From assembly GCF_019734195.1 (NCBI RefSeq), contig NZ_JAASHM010000014.1, positions 1 through 64,000 of the forward strand: DNA of 64,000 nucleotides, given 5' to 3'. Below are positions 34,333 to 43,874 of this stretch, piece by piece. This DNA is from Clostridium sp. K13. Its GTDB lineage: Bacteria; Bacillota; Clostridia; Clostridiales; Clostridiaceae. Position 1 is the stretch's first letter, and every line of letters starts with the position of its first letter. The notes beneath the pieces were generated by a model that saw nothing but the letters and a program-made list of their open reading frames with translations, was not told the DNA's origin and did not search any database. The position numbers and the translations under genes were made by a program.

Positions 34333-36876
34333 ATGGATATTTGTGAATTTTCCAATAAATTTATGGAAGCTACTCAAAATATGTCAGAACAAGAAAGAGC
34401 TGCATTACTAAAAATGTTTGAGAGCGTTTCAGATGAAATAAAAAAGGAAGATAAAAAAACGATAGAGCCAGTTGCTTGTAAAAATGATGGGAAAGTACCA
34501 GAAGGTATTACAGAGCGTTTAGCTATGCTTAAAGAAAATTACTTAAAACATGTACCATCAATTACAACTCATAGAGCAAGAGCTATTACTGAAATAGCTA
34601 AACAAAATCCAGGAACACCAAAGTCAATATTAAGAGGTAAATGCTTTAAACATTGTTGTGAAACTGCTCCTCTTGTAATTCAAGATCATGAGCTTATAGT
34701 TGGGGCTCCAAATGGTGCACCAAGAGCTGGAGCATTCTCTCCTGATATAGCTTGGAGATGGATGGTTGATGAAATAGATACAATTGGGGAAAGACCACAA
34801 GACCCATTCTATATCTCAGAAGAAGATAAGAAGTTTATGAGAGAAGAGTTATTCCCATTTTGGGAAGGTAAATCAGTAGATGAGTATTGTGAAGATCAAT
34901 ATAGAGAAGCTGGAGTTTGGGAATTATCAGGGGAATCTTTTGTTTCTGATTGTTCATACCATGCAGTAAATGGTGGAGGAGACTCAAATCCGGGATATGA
35001 TGTTATCTTAATGAAAAAAGGTATGCTTGATGTAGTAAAAGAAGCTGAAGAAAAATTAAAAAATCTTAACTACGCAAATCCAGAAGATATCGAAAAAATA
35101 TACTTCTATAAATCAATTATAGACACAGCTGAAGGTGTAATTATTTATGCTAAGCGTATGTCTGAATATGCTAAAGAATTAGCTGAAAAAGAAACAGATC
35201 CAAAGAGAAAAGCTGAATTATTAAAAATTTCAGAAGTAAATGCAAAGGTTCCAGCTCATAAACCTGAAACTTTCTGGGAAGCTATTCAAGCTGTTTGGAC
35301 AATAGAATCACTTTTAGTAGTTGAAGAAAATCAAACAGGTATGTCAATTGGACGTGTTGACCAGTATATGTATCCATTCTTTAAAGCTGATTTAGAAGCT
35401 GGTAGAATGACTGAATTTGAGGCATTCGAACTTGCGGGTTGTATGTTAATTAAAATGTCTGAAATGATGTGGATTACAAGTGAAGGCGGATCAAAATTCT
35501 TTGCGGGATATCAACCATTTGTAAATATGTGTGTTGGTGGAGTGACAAGAGAAGGTAGAGATGCAACTAACGAATTAACTTATTTATTAATGGATGCAGT
35601 TAGACATGTTAAAATTTATCAACCATCATTAGCTTGTCGTATTCATAAATCATCACCACAAGAGTACTTAAAGAAAATTGTTCAAGTAATTAGAGCAGGA
35701 ATGGGATTCCCAGCTTGTCACTTTGATGATGTTCATATAAAAATGATGCTTGCAAAGGGTGTATCAATTGAAGATGCTAGAGATTACTGCTTAATGGGAT
35801 GTGTTGAACCACAAAAATCAGGAAGATTATATCAATGGACTTCAACAGCATATACTCAATGGCCAATATGTATAGAGCTTGCTCTTAATAATGGTGTACC
35901 ACTATGGTACGGAAAGCAAGTATGCCCAGATTTAGGGGATATAGATAATTTTAAAACTTATGAACAGTTTGAAGAAGCTGTTAAAGCGCAAATTAAATAT
36001 ATAACTAAGTGGACAAGTGTTGCTACAGTAATTTCACAAAGAGTTCATAAGGAGCTTGCACCAAAACCACTTATGTCAATTATGTATGAAGGTTGCATGG
36101 AAAAAGGAAGAGGTGTAGAAGCTGGAGGAGCAATGTATAACTTCGGACCTGGGGTTGTATGGAGTGGACTTGCAACTTACATTGATTCAATGGCAGCAAT
36201 TAAAAAATTAGTATTTGAAGAAAAGAAATATACATTAAGAGAAATAAATGAAGCTTTAAAAGCAGATTTTGTTGGATATGAAAGATTAAGAAAAGATTGT
36301 TTAGAAGCACCAAAATACGGTAATGATGATGATTATGCTGATTATATTGGAGCAGAATTAATTCATTTTACAGAAATGGAACATAGAAAATATAAAACGT
36401 TATATTCAGTGTTAAGTCATGGAACACTATCAATTTCAAATAATACACCATTTGGTCAATTAACAGGAGCAACTGCAAATGGACGTAGAGCTTGGACACC
36501 ATTATCAGATGGTATAAGTCCAACTCAAGGAGCTGATGTTAAAGGTCCAACAGCTATTATTAAATCAGTTTCAAAAATGGCTTGTGACAATATGAATATA
36601 GGAATGGTTCATAACTTCAAATTAATATCAGGATTACTTGATACTCCAGAAGGAGAGCAAGGACTTATAACATTATTAAGAAGTGCTTGTGCTTTACAAT
36701 TAGGAGAAGTTCAATTCAATTATTTAGATAATAATACATTAATTGAAGCTCAAAAGAATCCAGAAAAGTATAGAGATTTAATAGTTAGAGTTGCCGGTTA
36801 TAGTGCATACTTTGTTGAGTTATGTAAGGATGTTCAAGATGAAATTATAAGTAGAACAATGCTTACACATTTTTAA
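34333..36876 (+). CDS. cutC: Choline trimethylamine-lyase, glycyl-radical enzyme CutC
   Basis: An 847-residue glycyl radical enzyme that cleaves choline to trimethylamine and acetaldehyde. Every residue known to define choline lyases is present one position later than in the D. alaskensis enzyme: Tyr209, Asp217, Phe396, Cys490 and Glu492 (GCVEPQ), Thr503, Tyr507, and the radical Gly822 in RVAGYSAYF. An N-terminal amphipathic helix ([20 protein letters not shown]) before residue 40 probably targets it to the shell. The shorter length fits the type II CutC group. Start at 34333 follows AAGGAG. Confidence 0.95.
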   Translation: MDICEFSNKFMEATQNMSEQERAALLKMFESVSDEIKKEDKKTIEPVACKNDGKVPEGITERLAMLKENYLKHVPSITTHRARAITEIAKQNPGTPKSILRGKCFKHCCETAPLVIQDHELIVGAPNGAPRAGAFSPDIAWRWMVDEIDTIGERPQDPFYISEEDKKFMREELFPFWEGKSVDEYCEDQYREAGVWELSGESFVSDCSYHAVNGGGDSNPGYDVILMKKGMLDVVKEAEEKLKNLNYANPEDIEKIYFYKSIIDTAEGVIIYAKRMSEYAKELAEKETDPKRKAELLKISEVNAKVPAHKPETFWEAIQAVWTIESLLVVEENQTGMSIGRVDQYMYPFFKADLEAGRMTEFEAFELAGCMLIKMSEMMWITSEGGSKFFAGYQPFVNMCVGGVTREGRDATNELTYLLMDAVRHVKIYQPSLACRIHKSSPQEYLKKIVQVIRAGMGFPACHFDDVHIKMMLAKGVSIEDARDYCLMGCVEPQKSGRLYQWTSTAYTQWPICIELALNNGVPLWYGKQVCPDLGDIDNFKTYEQFEEAVKAQIKYITKWTSVATVISQRVHKELAPKPLMSIMYEGCMEKGRGVEAGGAMYNFGPGVVWSGLATYIDSMAAIKKLVFEEKKYTLREINEALKADFVGYERLRKDCLEAPKYGNDDDYADYIGAELIHFTEMEHRKYKTLYSVLSHGTLSISNNTPFGQLTGATANGRRAWTPLSDGISPTQGADVKGPTAIIKSVSKMACDNMNIGMVHNFKLISGLLDTPEGEQGLITLLRSACALQLGEVQFNYLDNNTLIEAQKNPEKYRDLIVRVAGYSAYFVELCKDVQDEIISRTMLTHF

Positions 36877-36941
36877 TAAAACCATAGATCATGTAGAAGA
36901 GTAATTTCTACATGACTTCAAGAAAGCTTAGGAGTTTAGAT

Positions 36942-37895
36942 ATGAGTAATAATACAAATGGAATTATTGAAAGGAAGGCAAGAATTTTCAATATACAAAA
37001 ATACAATATGTATGATGGACCTGGAGTTAGAACTATAGTTTTCTTTCAAGGATGTCCGTTACGTTGTAAATGGTGTGCAAATCCAGAGGGGATGATGAAG
37101 AAAAATAGAGTTATGTTAAAGAGCAATCTTTGCTTAGATTGTGGAGAATGTACAGAAGTTTGTCCAGTTGGAATTCACACAATAAACAGTTTAACTAATA
37201 AGCATGAGATTAATAGGAGTATTGATTGTTTAGGATGTAAAAGATGTGCAGATATTTGTACTCAATCAGCAATTGATATTTTAGGTGAGGAAAAAACTAT
37301 ATCAGAGCTTTTAGAAGTAATTGAAGAGGATAGAACTTTTTATGAGATGTCTGGTGGTGGAGTTACATTAGGTGGAGGAGAAGTTTTAATGCAGCCTGAA
37401 GCTGCAAGAAGTCTACTTATGGCATGTAAAAATGCAGGAATAAATACTGCAATAGAAACATCAGGTTATACAACTACTGAAAATATCTTAAAAGTTGCAG
37501 AATATACTGATTTATTCTTATTTGATATTAAACATATGAACTCAGATGAGCATCTTAAATGGACAGGTGTTAGAAACGAGCAGATTTTAGAAAACTTAAA
37601 AACATTACTTCAAAATAAGTATAACGTACAAATACGTATGCCATTATTAAAGGGAGTTAATGATTATGAAAAGGCTATAAAAAAAGCTATGGAATTTCTA
37701 GCACCGTATAAAGATTATAAAAACTTTAAGGGAATTGATCTTTTACCTTATCACAAGATGGGTGTAAATAAATATAACCAATTAGGTATTGAATATCAAG
37801 TTTATGATGATCCAAGTCTGTCAAATGAGGATTTAGATAGAATAGAATCTTATATTAAAGAGTATGATATGCCAGCTAGGGTAGTTAGGCATTAA
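36942..37895 (+). CDS. cutD: CutC-activating radical SAM enzyme
   Basis: About 317 residues. The radical SAM cluster motif CPLRCKWC lies near residue 40, and two further ferredoxin-like cysteine sets (CLDCGECTEVCP, CLGCKRCADIC) define a glycyl-radical-enzyme activase. It uses S-adenosylmethionine to install the radical on Gly822 of CutC. The ATG at 36942 follows AGGAG; a longer frame start at 36912 has no good ribosome site. Confidence 0.93.
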   Translation: MSNNTNGIIERKARIFNIQKYNMYDGPGVRTIVFFQGCPLRCKWCANPEGMMKKNRVMLKSNLCLDCGECTEVCPVGIHTINSLTNKHEINRSIDCLGCKRCADICTQSAIDILGEEKTISELLEVIEEDRTFYEMSGGGVTLGGGEVLMQPEAARSLLMACKNAGINTAIETSGYTTTENILKVAEYTDLFLFDIKHMNSDEHLKWTGVRNEQILENLKTLLQNKYNVQIRMPLLKGVNDYEKAIKKAMEFLAPYKDYKNFKGIDLLPYHKMGVNKYNQLGIEYQVYDDPSLSNEDLDRIESYIKEYDMPARVVRH

Positions 37896-37909
37896 AGAAG
37901 GTTTAAAGT

Positions 37910-38263
37910 ATGGAAGGTTTAAAGGATAGAAATATCCAAAGAGTAATACAGGAATCAGTACCAGGAAAGCAAATTACAATATCTCATATTATAGCGTCAC
38001 CTATGCCAGATATATATGAAAGACTAGGAGTAGATGAAAAAGGAGCAATAGGAATCTTAACCTTAACACCTTATGAAACTGCAATAATAGCAGCAGACAT
38101 TGCAACTAAGATAGCGGATGTTGAAATTGGATTCTTAGATAGGTTTACAGGATCTGTATTGATAAATGGCGATGTTGATAGCGTTTATACAGCACTTGAG
38201 GGAGTAAATGAAACATTTAAAAATATGTTAGGTTTTACAGTATGTCCTATAACTAGAACATGA
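37910..38263 (+). CDS. eutS: Circularly permuted BMC shell protein, EutS/PduU-like
   Basis: A 117-residue BMC protein with the EutS/PduU pattern: an N-terminal beta strand RVIQESVPGKQITISHIIASP before the BMC core (GAIGILTLTPYETAIIAADIA). It assembles as hexamers with a partly capped pore. It overlaps the GTPase gene by four bases. Confidence 0.9.
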   Translation: MEGLKDRNIQRVIQESVPGKQITISHIIASPMPDIYERLGVDEKGAIGILTLTPYETAIIAADIATKIADVEIGFLDRFTGSVLINGDVDSVYTALEGVNETFKNMLGFTVCPITRT

Positions 38264-38697
38264 GAAAGAAAAGAATAATGGTTGTTGGACCTAGTAGGTC
38301 AGGGAAAACTACAATTGTTAACTATTTAAATAATTATAATGGACCTTTAAAGAGAACAGCTGATGTTATTTATGGTGAAAATACTATGGATATTCCAAGT
38401 TCATACATTGAAAATACAGGGATGTATAAGCATATAATTGCCTTAGCACAGGATGCTTCTAAAATAGTAATTATTGTAGATTATGAAAATCCAAATGAAG
38501 TTTATTCAGATGGATTTGGACTTTCATTTAATAATGAGATTATAGGAGTCATTAATAAAGTAGATAATGATTTTAATAATCTTGAAAAGTGCAAAAAACA
38601 ATTAAAAAGAATCGGTGTTAAAGAACCTTACTTTTTAATTAGTAAAAATGATGAAGTAGGTATTAAGGAGCTAAAAGAATACCTACTAAATAGGTAG
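38260..38697 (+). CDS. eutP: EutP/PduV family GTPase-like protein
   Basis: A 145-residue P-loop protein with Walker A GPSRSGKTT and NKVD base-recognition motif, a small Ras-like fold. Members help microcompartment positioning or may have acetate kinase activity in some Eut systems; the exact role here is not known. Overlaps eutS (ATGA). Confidence 0.88.
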   Translation: MRKKRIMVVGPSRSGKTTIVNYLNNYNGPLKRTADVIYGENTMDIPSSYIENTGMYKHIIALAQDASKIVIIVDYENPNEVYSDGFGLSFNNEIIGVINKVDNDFNNLEKCKKQLKRIGVKEPYFLISKNDEVGIKELKEYLLNR

Positions 38698-38710
38698 GTG
38701 AATAAAGAAC

Positions 38711-39340
38711 ATGCTTAAGTTTATTACTGAAGAGTATTTGAAGGATTTATATAGAAAAGAGCCCTTTATAAATTTTGATTTAAAAACTAATGAGAGACTT
38801 ACGCCTGGTGGGAGACAGTATTTATTAGATAAAGGGATAAAAATGAATAGTAATTTGCCTACAGATAACCAAGAAGCTTTAAAAAAACAAGACGTTGAAG
38901 CTGAAAAAATAAAAAGTGATGAAAATTTAAAGGAAAAAAAGTTACTTTATAAATTAAAGGCTTTAGAAGCATTGTTCTTAAGCTCTGCTAGTGAAATGTT
39001 AAATGAGGATATTAAATTAACTCAAAAAATAATTGATTTGGGAAGGCATATTAGAGGTATCAGAGAGTTTATAGAAGGAACCTGTGAATTAGAAATTACA
39101 ACTCCTAAAAATAGTAATAAAAATTTTGCTGATATTGAGGTTACAGATGTTTATATACATCTAGAAAATAGTAAAGAGTTATTAAACTTATACTATTTGT
39201 TTTGTAAACTTGAAGAATTTAAATATGAAGTTATCCTTGATTTTGAGGGAGCTGAGGTTTTAGAAGGTATATTAAAAAATATCTATGAAATAGAGGCAAC
39301 ATTATCTGGAATGATTAAAAAAGAAGCAGGTGAAATATAA
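38711..39340 (+). CDS. Degenerate EutT-like protein (cobalamin adenosyltransferase homologue)
   Basis: A 209-residue protein beginning FITEEYLKDLYR...RLTPGGRQYLLDKGIKM, the EutT N-terminal signature. The helical body is related, but the metal-binding His/Cys cluster (HX11CCX2C) typical of EutT is not found; only two scattered Cys residues are present. CutC needs no cobalamin, so an adenosyltransferase would have no obvious job here. It may have been kept for a structural or assembly role. It may also be an N-terminal relation of EutQ, whose start is similar. Confidence 0.7.
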   Translation: MLKFITEEYLKDLYRKEPFINFDLKTNERLTPGGRQYLLDKGIKMNSNLPTDNQEALKKQDVEAEKIKSDENLKEKKLLYKLKALEALFLSSASEMLNEDIKLTQKIIDLGRHIRGIREFIEGTCELEITTPKNSNKNFADIEVTDVYIHLENSKELLNLYYLFCKLEEFKYEVILDFEGAEVLEGILKNIYEIEATLSGMIKKEAGEI

Positions 39341-39341
39341 A

Positions 39342-40187
39342 GTGGCAGAAAATAAAAATATATTTGAGTATTGTGATGAATTAGTAGATCAGTTTGAAAA
39401 GGTTATAGAAAAGCCAATCTTAGAGAAGTCTAAAATATATTACACGGGAGTGGATCTCGGAACAGCATGTGTAGTACTAGCAGTTTTAGATGAAAATAAA
39501 AGACCAGTTGCAGGTGCTTATAGATATGCTGATGTAGTAAAAGATGGAATGGTAGTTGATTATATAGGAGCTATAAGAATTGTAAGAGAATTAAAAAACG
39601 AAATAGAAGAAAAGCTTGGAGAAGAGCTTTTATATGCGGCAGCAGCAATACCACCTGGTACAGAATCAATTGATGGTGGAGCTATTAAAAATGTAGTACA
39701 AGCAGCAGGATTTGAATTAACAAATCTTTTAGATGAGCCGACAGCAGCAAATGAAGTGTTAAAGATTCAAAATGGAGCTGTGGTTGATATTGGAGGTGGT
39801 ACTACTGGAACATCGATAATAAAAGATGGGAAGGTAGTTTATGTTGCTGATGAACCAACAGGTGGAACTCATTTTTCATTAGTTGTAGCTGGTGCTTATG
39901 GAATAAACTTTGATGATGCAGATAAGTTTAAAAGAAATAAAAAGAATCATAAAGAGTTGCTTCCAATATTAAAACCAGTAATTGAAAAGGTTGGATCTAT
40001 TATAAATATTCATGTTAAAGATCATTATGTTAAAGAAATTTCATTGGTAGGTGGAACAGCTTGTCTTGAAGGAATTGAGGAAGTAATTGAAAAGCAAACT
40101 AAAATATATACCTATAAGCCAAAGAACCCTATGTTTGTAACTCCTCTAGGTATAGCCCTTAGTTGTACTGATAAGATTATTGATTAG
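39342..40187 (+). CDS. eutJ: EutJ-like Hsp70/actin-fold chaperone
   Basis: About 281 residues. An actin/Hsp70-type ATPase fold: GVDLGTACVVLAVLD, VVDIGGGTTGTSII and the ELTNLLDEPTAAN region. EutJ-type proteins are thought to help fold or load enzymes into microcompartments. The GTG at 39342 is chosen because AGGTG lies 9 bases before it; an earlier GTG at 39330 would overlap the preceding gene. Confidence 0.87.
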   Translation: MAENKNIFEYCDELVDQFEKVIEKPILEKSKIYYTGVDLGTACVVLAVLDENKRPVAGAYRYADVVKDGMVVDYIGAIRIVRELKNEIEEKLGEELLYAAAAIPPGTESIDGGAIKNVVQAAGFELTNLLDEPTAANEVLKIQNGAVVDIGGGTTGTSIIKDGKVVYVADEPTGGTHFSLVVAGAYGINFDDADKFKRNKKNHKELLPILKPVIEKVGSIINIHVKDHYVKEISLVGGTACLEGIEEVIEKQTKIYTYKPKNPMFVTPLGIALSCTDKIID

Positions 40188-40203
40188 ATGGAGATGATGA
40201 TGT

Positions 40204-40506
40204 ATGGATTTTAAATTAATAAAATCACCAACAGATGGAGTAAAGCGTGCGCTCAGCAAGAGAATGGGAGCAGAGGGAAGAGCTGTATTAGAAGAAGTTT
40301 CTGCAATTGGACTTATGCAAGGTAAATTAATAGAAATGATTTATGCAATAGATATAGCCGAAAAATCAGCGGGTGTATTAGTTGAAGATATTAAGGGAGT
40401 CTGCCCTCAGCATATGACTTCAATCGCTATTTTAGGAGATACATCATCAGTGCAGTCTGCAATAGAGGAGATTAAATTAAAAATGAAAGAAGGAAATAGC
40501 TTATGA
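40204..40506 (+). CDS. Divergent BMC-domain-like protein
   Basis: A 100-residue protein whose second half (EVSAIGLMQGKLIEMIYAID, TSIAILGDTSSVQSAIEEIK) follows the BMC fold but diverges strongly, after a 35-residue N-terminal extension. It may be a minor shell or inner-surface protein. It overlaps the eutN gene by four bases. Confidence 0.65.
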   Translation: MDFKLIKSPTDGVKRALSKRMGAEGRAVLEEVSAIGLMQGKLIEMIYAIDIAEKSAGVLVEDIKGVCPQHMTSIAILGDTSSVQSAIEEIKLKMKEGNSL

Positions 40507-40766
40507 TAACTGCTAGGTTAATTGATAGTATTTGGGCAACTAGAAAAGCGGATAGTCTTCAAGGCTTAAAGTTTATGTTAGCAGAAGAAATAGGTGGAAG
40601 CTCACAAGGGAGAAGGCTTATAGTGGTAGATAATATTGGCGCTGGAATTGGAGATAGAGTTATTGTAAGTACAGGCTCAGCAGCTAGAAGGATGCTTGGA
40701 AATGATGATATACCAGTTGATGCAGCGGTAATTGGAATCATAGATGAGGATTGTAACTTTAGGTAA
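40503..40766 (+). CDS. eutN: BMC-P pentameric vertex protein (EutN/CcmL)
   Basis: An 87-residue EutN/CcmL protein (ARLIDSIWATRKADSLQGLK, VDNIGAGIGDRVIVSTGSAAR) that caps the twelve vertices of the shell as pentamers. It is the only such protein here, so it must close the compartment. The start overlaps the upstream stop. Confidence 0.93.
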   Translation: MITARLIDSIWATRKADSLQGLKFMLAEEIGGSSQGRRLIVVDNIGAGIGDRVIVSTGSAARRMLGNDDIPVDAAVIGIIDEDCNFR

Positions 40767-40797
40767 GGTTTTAAATCCATTGAAAGGATGTGAGAGT

Positions 40798-41454
40798 GTG
40801 AAGAAACTAATTTGTGCTAAAGACATGGAAGAATTTTTGGAGACTAATGAAAAAGTATTCTTTATTGAAGGAAATACTATTTTAACACCATCTGCTAAAG
40901 ATATAGCAAAAAATAATGGAATAGAGATTACTACAAATAAGATTACTGAGAAAAAAGAAGTAGCTACTTCTAATATTACTGAAAATTTAGATAGCCAAAA
41001 ATTACTTCAAATGTTTAAGACTATTATAAATGAAGGATTACTTCAAGAGATGCTACAAATATTAGCAAATTCCAATATGGCTAAGTTTAACGCAGAGTGT
41101 GATGAAAGTGGATTAAAGGTTGTTAGAGGAAATACCGTGAAGATGGATTACTTTGATACTGGAAATCCCGATAACAAGGTCTACTTTCAAGAATTAGTTA
41201 ATAAAGATGAATCTAAAATGAGTGCTGGATTTTTAACTATTGAAAACTCAAATTTTGAATGGCAATTAACATATGAAGAAATTGATTATGTTATTGAAGG
41301 AACTATAACTGTTGAAATTAATGGTAAAACGTATACAGCTAATGAAGGCGACGTTTTATTTGTTCCAAAGAACTCAAAAGTAGTTTGGGGATCACCTAAT
41401 AAGGCAAGATTATTCTATGCAACTTATCCAGCAAATTGGGCAGATTTACTTTAA
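40798..41454 (+). CDS. eutQ: EutQ-like cupin protein
   Basis: About 218 residues. The N-terminal part (KKLICAKDMEEFL) and the C-terminal cupin barrel (EIDYVIEGTITVEINGKTY, GDVLFVPKNSKVVWG) define EutQ. EutQ has been described as an acetate kinase in one Eut system, which could convert PduL's acetyl phosphate to acetate and ATP. The GTG at 40798 follows AAAGGATG; an earlier in-frame ATG lies inside eutN. Confidence 0.87.
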   Translation: MKKLICAKDMEEFLETNEKVFFIEGNTILTPSAKDIAKNNGIEITTNKITEKKEVATSNITENLDSQKLLQMFKTIINEGLLQEMLQILANSNMAKFNAECDESGLKVVRGNTVKMDYFDTGNPDNKVYFQELVNKDESKMSAGFLTIENSNFEWQLTYEEIDYVIEGTITVEINGKTYTANEGDVLFVPKNSKVVWGSPNKARLFYATYPANWADLL

Positions 41455-41474
41455 TACTTAAGGAGGTCGTATAG

Positions 41475-42197
41475 ATGCAAGCTATAGGAATGATAGAAAC
41501 TAAAGGATTACTAGCGTCAATTGAGGCAGCAGATGCAATGGTTAAGTCTGCAAATGTTAATATCCTTGAAAAAGTCTATATAGGTGGTGGATATGTTTCA
41601 ATTACTATAACTGGTGATATTGGTGCTGTTAAATCAGCTGTTGATGCTGGAGTATCAGCAGTAAATAGGTTAAATGAAAAGAGTTTAGTTTCACATCATG
41701 TAATTGCAAGACCACATTACGATTTAGAGAGCATAATAGAAACTACACCGGCAATAGATAGAAAAGAAAAAGATTCTAAACAAGTAATTTCTGAGGAAAT
41801 AGCTTCAGAAGATAGTTATGATAAGGGAAAATTACCTATAGAAGAAATTGATAAGATTGATAAGAATATAGAAGAAAAATCTTTAGTAAATATGGTTGAA
41901 AAAGCAGTAAATGAAGTATTACAAAATGAAATAATTGAAGATTTAGAAATTGAATCTTTAGATAATGAAGATAATGGCGAAGAGCTTGAGGCTGATTTAA
42001 ATAAAGAAGAAATAGATAAGATGGTAGATGAAAAGGGATTAGAAGAAGCCATAGGACTACTGAATAACTTAAAAATTTCTAAGGTCAGAAAATTAGTAAG
42101 AGAGTATAAAGAGCTTGAATTAACTAATAAGACAATTTCTAAAATGGATAAAAAAACATTAATTAGTAAGTTAAAAGAAAATTATAAAAAGAAATGA
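41475..42197 (+). CDS. BMC-H shell protein with long C-terminal extension
   Basis: A 240-residue protein: a normal BMC domain (1-95, [20 protein letters not shown]), an acidic low-complexity linker (about 95-185) and a basic helical end (about 190-240, LKISKVRKLVREYKELEL and ISKMDKKTLISKLKEN) that recalls SAP/helix-extension-helix modules. EutK and PduK are other BMC proteins with C-terminal extensions. The tail could recruit cargo, nucleic acid or the cell cytoskeleton. RBS is AAGGAGG. Confidence 0.85.
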   Translation: MQAIGMIETKGLLASIEAADAMVKSANVNILEKVYIGGGYVSITITGDIGAVKSAVDAGVSAVNRLNEKSLVSHHVIARPHYDLESIIETTPAIDRKEKDSKQVISEEIASEDSYDKGKLPIEEIDKIDKNIEEKSLVNMVEKAVNEVLQNEIIEDLEIESLDNEDNGEELEADLNKEEIDKMVDEKGLEEAIGLLNNLKISKVRKLVREYKELELTNKTISKMDKKTLISKLKENYKKK

Positions 42198-42222
42198 TTC
42201 TAGCTAAAGGGGAGAGTTATTA

Positions 42223-43821
42223 ATGGAAAATTTTGATAAGGACTTACAATCAATACAACAAGCGAGAAATTTAGCAAGGCGTGGAAAAGTGGCAGCTAAT
42301 AAAATTGCTAATTTCACAGAAGAACAAATTGATAAAATTATAAGAAATATGGTTAAGGTTGCAAGTGAGCATGAAGTTTGTCTTGCTGAAATGGCAGTAG
42401 AGGAAACTGGATTTGGAAAAGTTTGTGATAAAACTGTTAAAAATAATTTAGCATCTACAGTCTTATATGAAGAAATAAAAAACATGAAAACTATAGATGT
42501 TATTAATGAAGATAAGGAAAAAAAATTAATATCAATAGCAGAGCCAGTAGGTTTAGTAATGGGGATAGTTCCATCAACTAATCCAACATCAACTGCAATA
42601 TTCAAATCAATAATTGCAATAAAATCAAGAAATGCAATAGTATTTTCACCACATCCATCAGCAGTAAAATGTACATCTACAGCTGCAAAGTTAATGCACG
42701 ATGCAGCTGTAGAAGCAGGTGCACCAGAAGATATAATAACTTGTGTTGAATTAACTTCAATAGGAGCTACAAATGAATTGATGAAATCTCAAGAAGTTTC
42801 ATTGATTATTGCAACTGGAGGACCAGGAATGGTTAAAGCTGCTTATAGCTCAGGAAAACCAGCACTTGGAGTTGGAGCTGGAAATTCACCAGCTTATATA
42901 GAAAGAACTGCTGATGTTAAAAAAGCTATAAGAAATATTATAGCAAGTAAAACATTTGATAATGGTACAATATGTGCTTCTGAACAATCAATTATTTGTG
43001 AACACTGTAATGAAAAAGAAGTTATAGAGGAATTAAAGAATAATGGTGGATACTTTATGACAGAAGAGGAAACAGATAAAGTTTGTAAGCTTCTATTTAA
43101 ACAAGGACATGCTATGAATGCTGCATTTGTTGGAAGAGCAGCAGAAGTAATTGCAGAAGCAGCAGGATTTTATGTTCCTGCAGGAACTAAGGTGCTTATA
43201 GGAAGACAGGGTGGAGTTGGACCAAAATATCCACTTTCATATGAGAAACTTACAACAGTTCTTGGGTTCTATGTTGTTAATGATTGGCAAGAGGCTTGTG
43301 AATTAAGTATTGAACTTCTTCAAAATGGAATAGGTCATACAATGAGTATTCATACAGAAGATGTTGAAATAGTTAAAAAGTTTGCTAAAAAGCCAGCATC
43401 AAGAATATTAGTTAATACAGGTGGATCTTTTGGAGGAACAGGAGCTTCAACAGGACTTATGCCTTCATTTACTTTAGGATGTGGAACTTGGGGTGGAAGT
43501 TCAGTATCTGAAAATGTTACTCCAATGCATCTTTTAAACATAAAGAAGGTTGCTTATGGATTAATAGATTGCGATAAAATTGTTAAAGCTGATTGTGCTG
43601 TTGGAAATAAGGTTACTGAAAAGTGCAATACAGATAATGAAAAAGGTATAAGCAAAAAGGTAGAGGAATGTTTAAAATCTATTTTAGATTTAAGTCCAGC
43701 TGAGATTCAAAAGAAATCAACCTCAAATTGCGAAGTTAAATCTGAAGTAAATACAGATGAGTTAGATAATAAAGAAGTAGTAGATTTAGTAAGTCAAATT
43801 ATAGCAGCTATGAAAAAATAG
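42223..43821 (+). CDS. CoA-acylating acetaldehyde dehydrogenase (active form)
   Basis: A 532-residue PduP/EutE-type enzyme with the catalytic Cys251 in DNGTICASEQS and the nucleotide loop TGGPGM. It oxidises acetaldehyde from CutC to acetyl-CoA with NAD+ and CoA inside the shell. A C-terminal amphipathic helix after an acidic linker (NKEVVDLVSQIIAAMKK) is the likely encapsulation peptide. Its inactive-looking paralogue is at 32823. Confidence 0.92.
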   Translation: MENFDKDLQSIQQARNLARRGKVAANKIANFTEEQIDKIIRNMVKVASEHEVCLAEMAVEETGFGKVCDKTVKNNLASTVLYEEIKNMKTIDVINEDKEKKLISIAEPVGLVMGIVPSTNPTSTAIFKSIIAIKSRNAIVFSPHPSAVKCTSTAAKLMHDAAVEAGAPEDIITCVELTSIGATNELMKSQEVSLIIATGGPGMVKAAYSSGKPALGVGAGNSPAYIERTADVKKAIRNIIASKTFDNGTICASEQSIICEHCNEKEVIEELKNNGGYFMTEEETDKVCKLLFKQGHAMNAAFVGRAAEVIAEAAGFYVPAGTKVLIGRQGGVGPKYPLSYEKLTTVLGFYVVNDWQEACELSIELLQNGIGHTMSIHTEDVEIVKKFAKKPASRILVNTGGSFGGTGASTGLMPSFTLGCGTWGGSSVSENVTPMHLLNIKKVAYGLIDCDKIVKADCAVGNKVTEKCNTDNEKGISKKVEECLKSILDLSPAEIQKKSTSNCEVKSEVNTDELDNKEVVDLVSQIIAAMKK

Positions 43822-43874
43822 AGTGTGTAAGTTGTTTAATTGAAATATATATACTATGAAAAGGGAAAATAGAC

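Noticed and set aside
34333-36876. Glycerol, propanediol or pyruvate formate-lyase type glycyl radical enzyme
   Set aside because: The choline-lyase residue set is complete (Tyr209, Asp217, Phe396, Glu492, Thr503, Tyr507), which does not fit the other glycyl radical enzymes.
37910-41454. Ethanolamine utilisation operon
   Set aside because: The eut-named accessory genes (S, P, J, N, Q, T-like) are shared with other compartments; no EutBC lyase or EutA reactivase is present, and CutC/CutD are.
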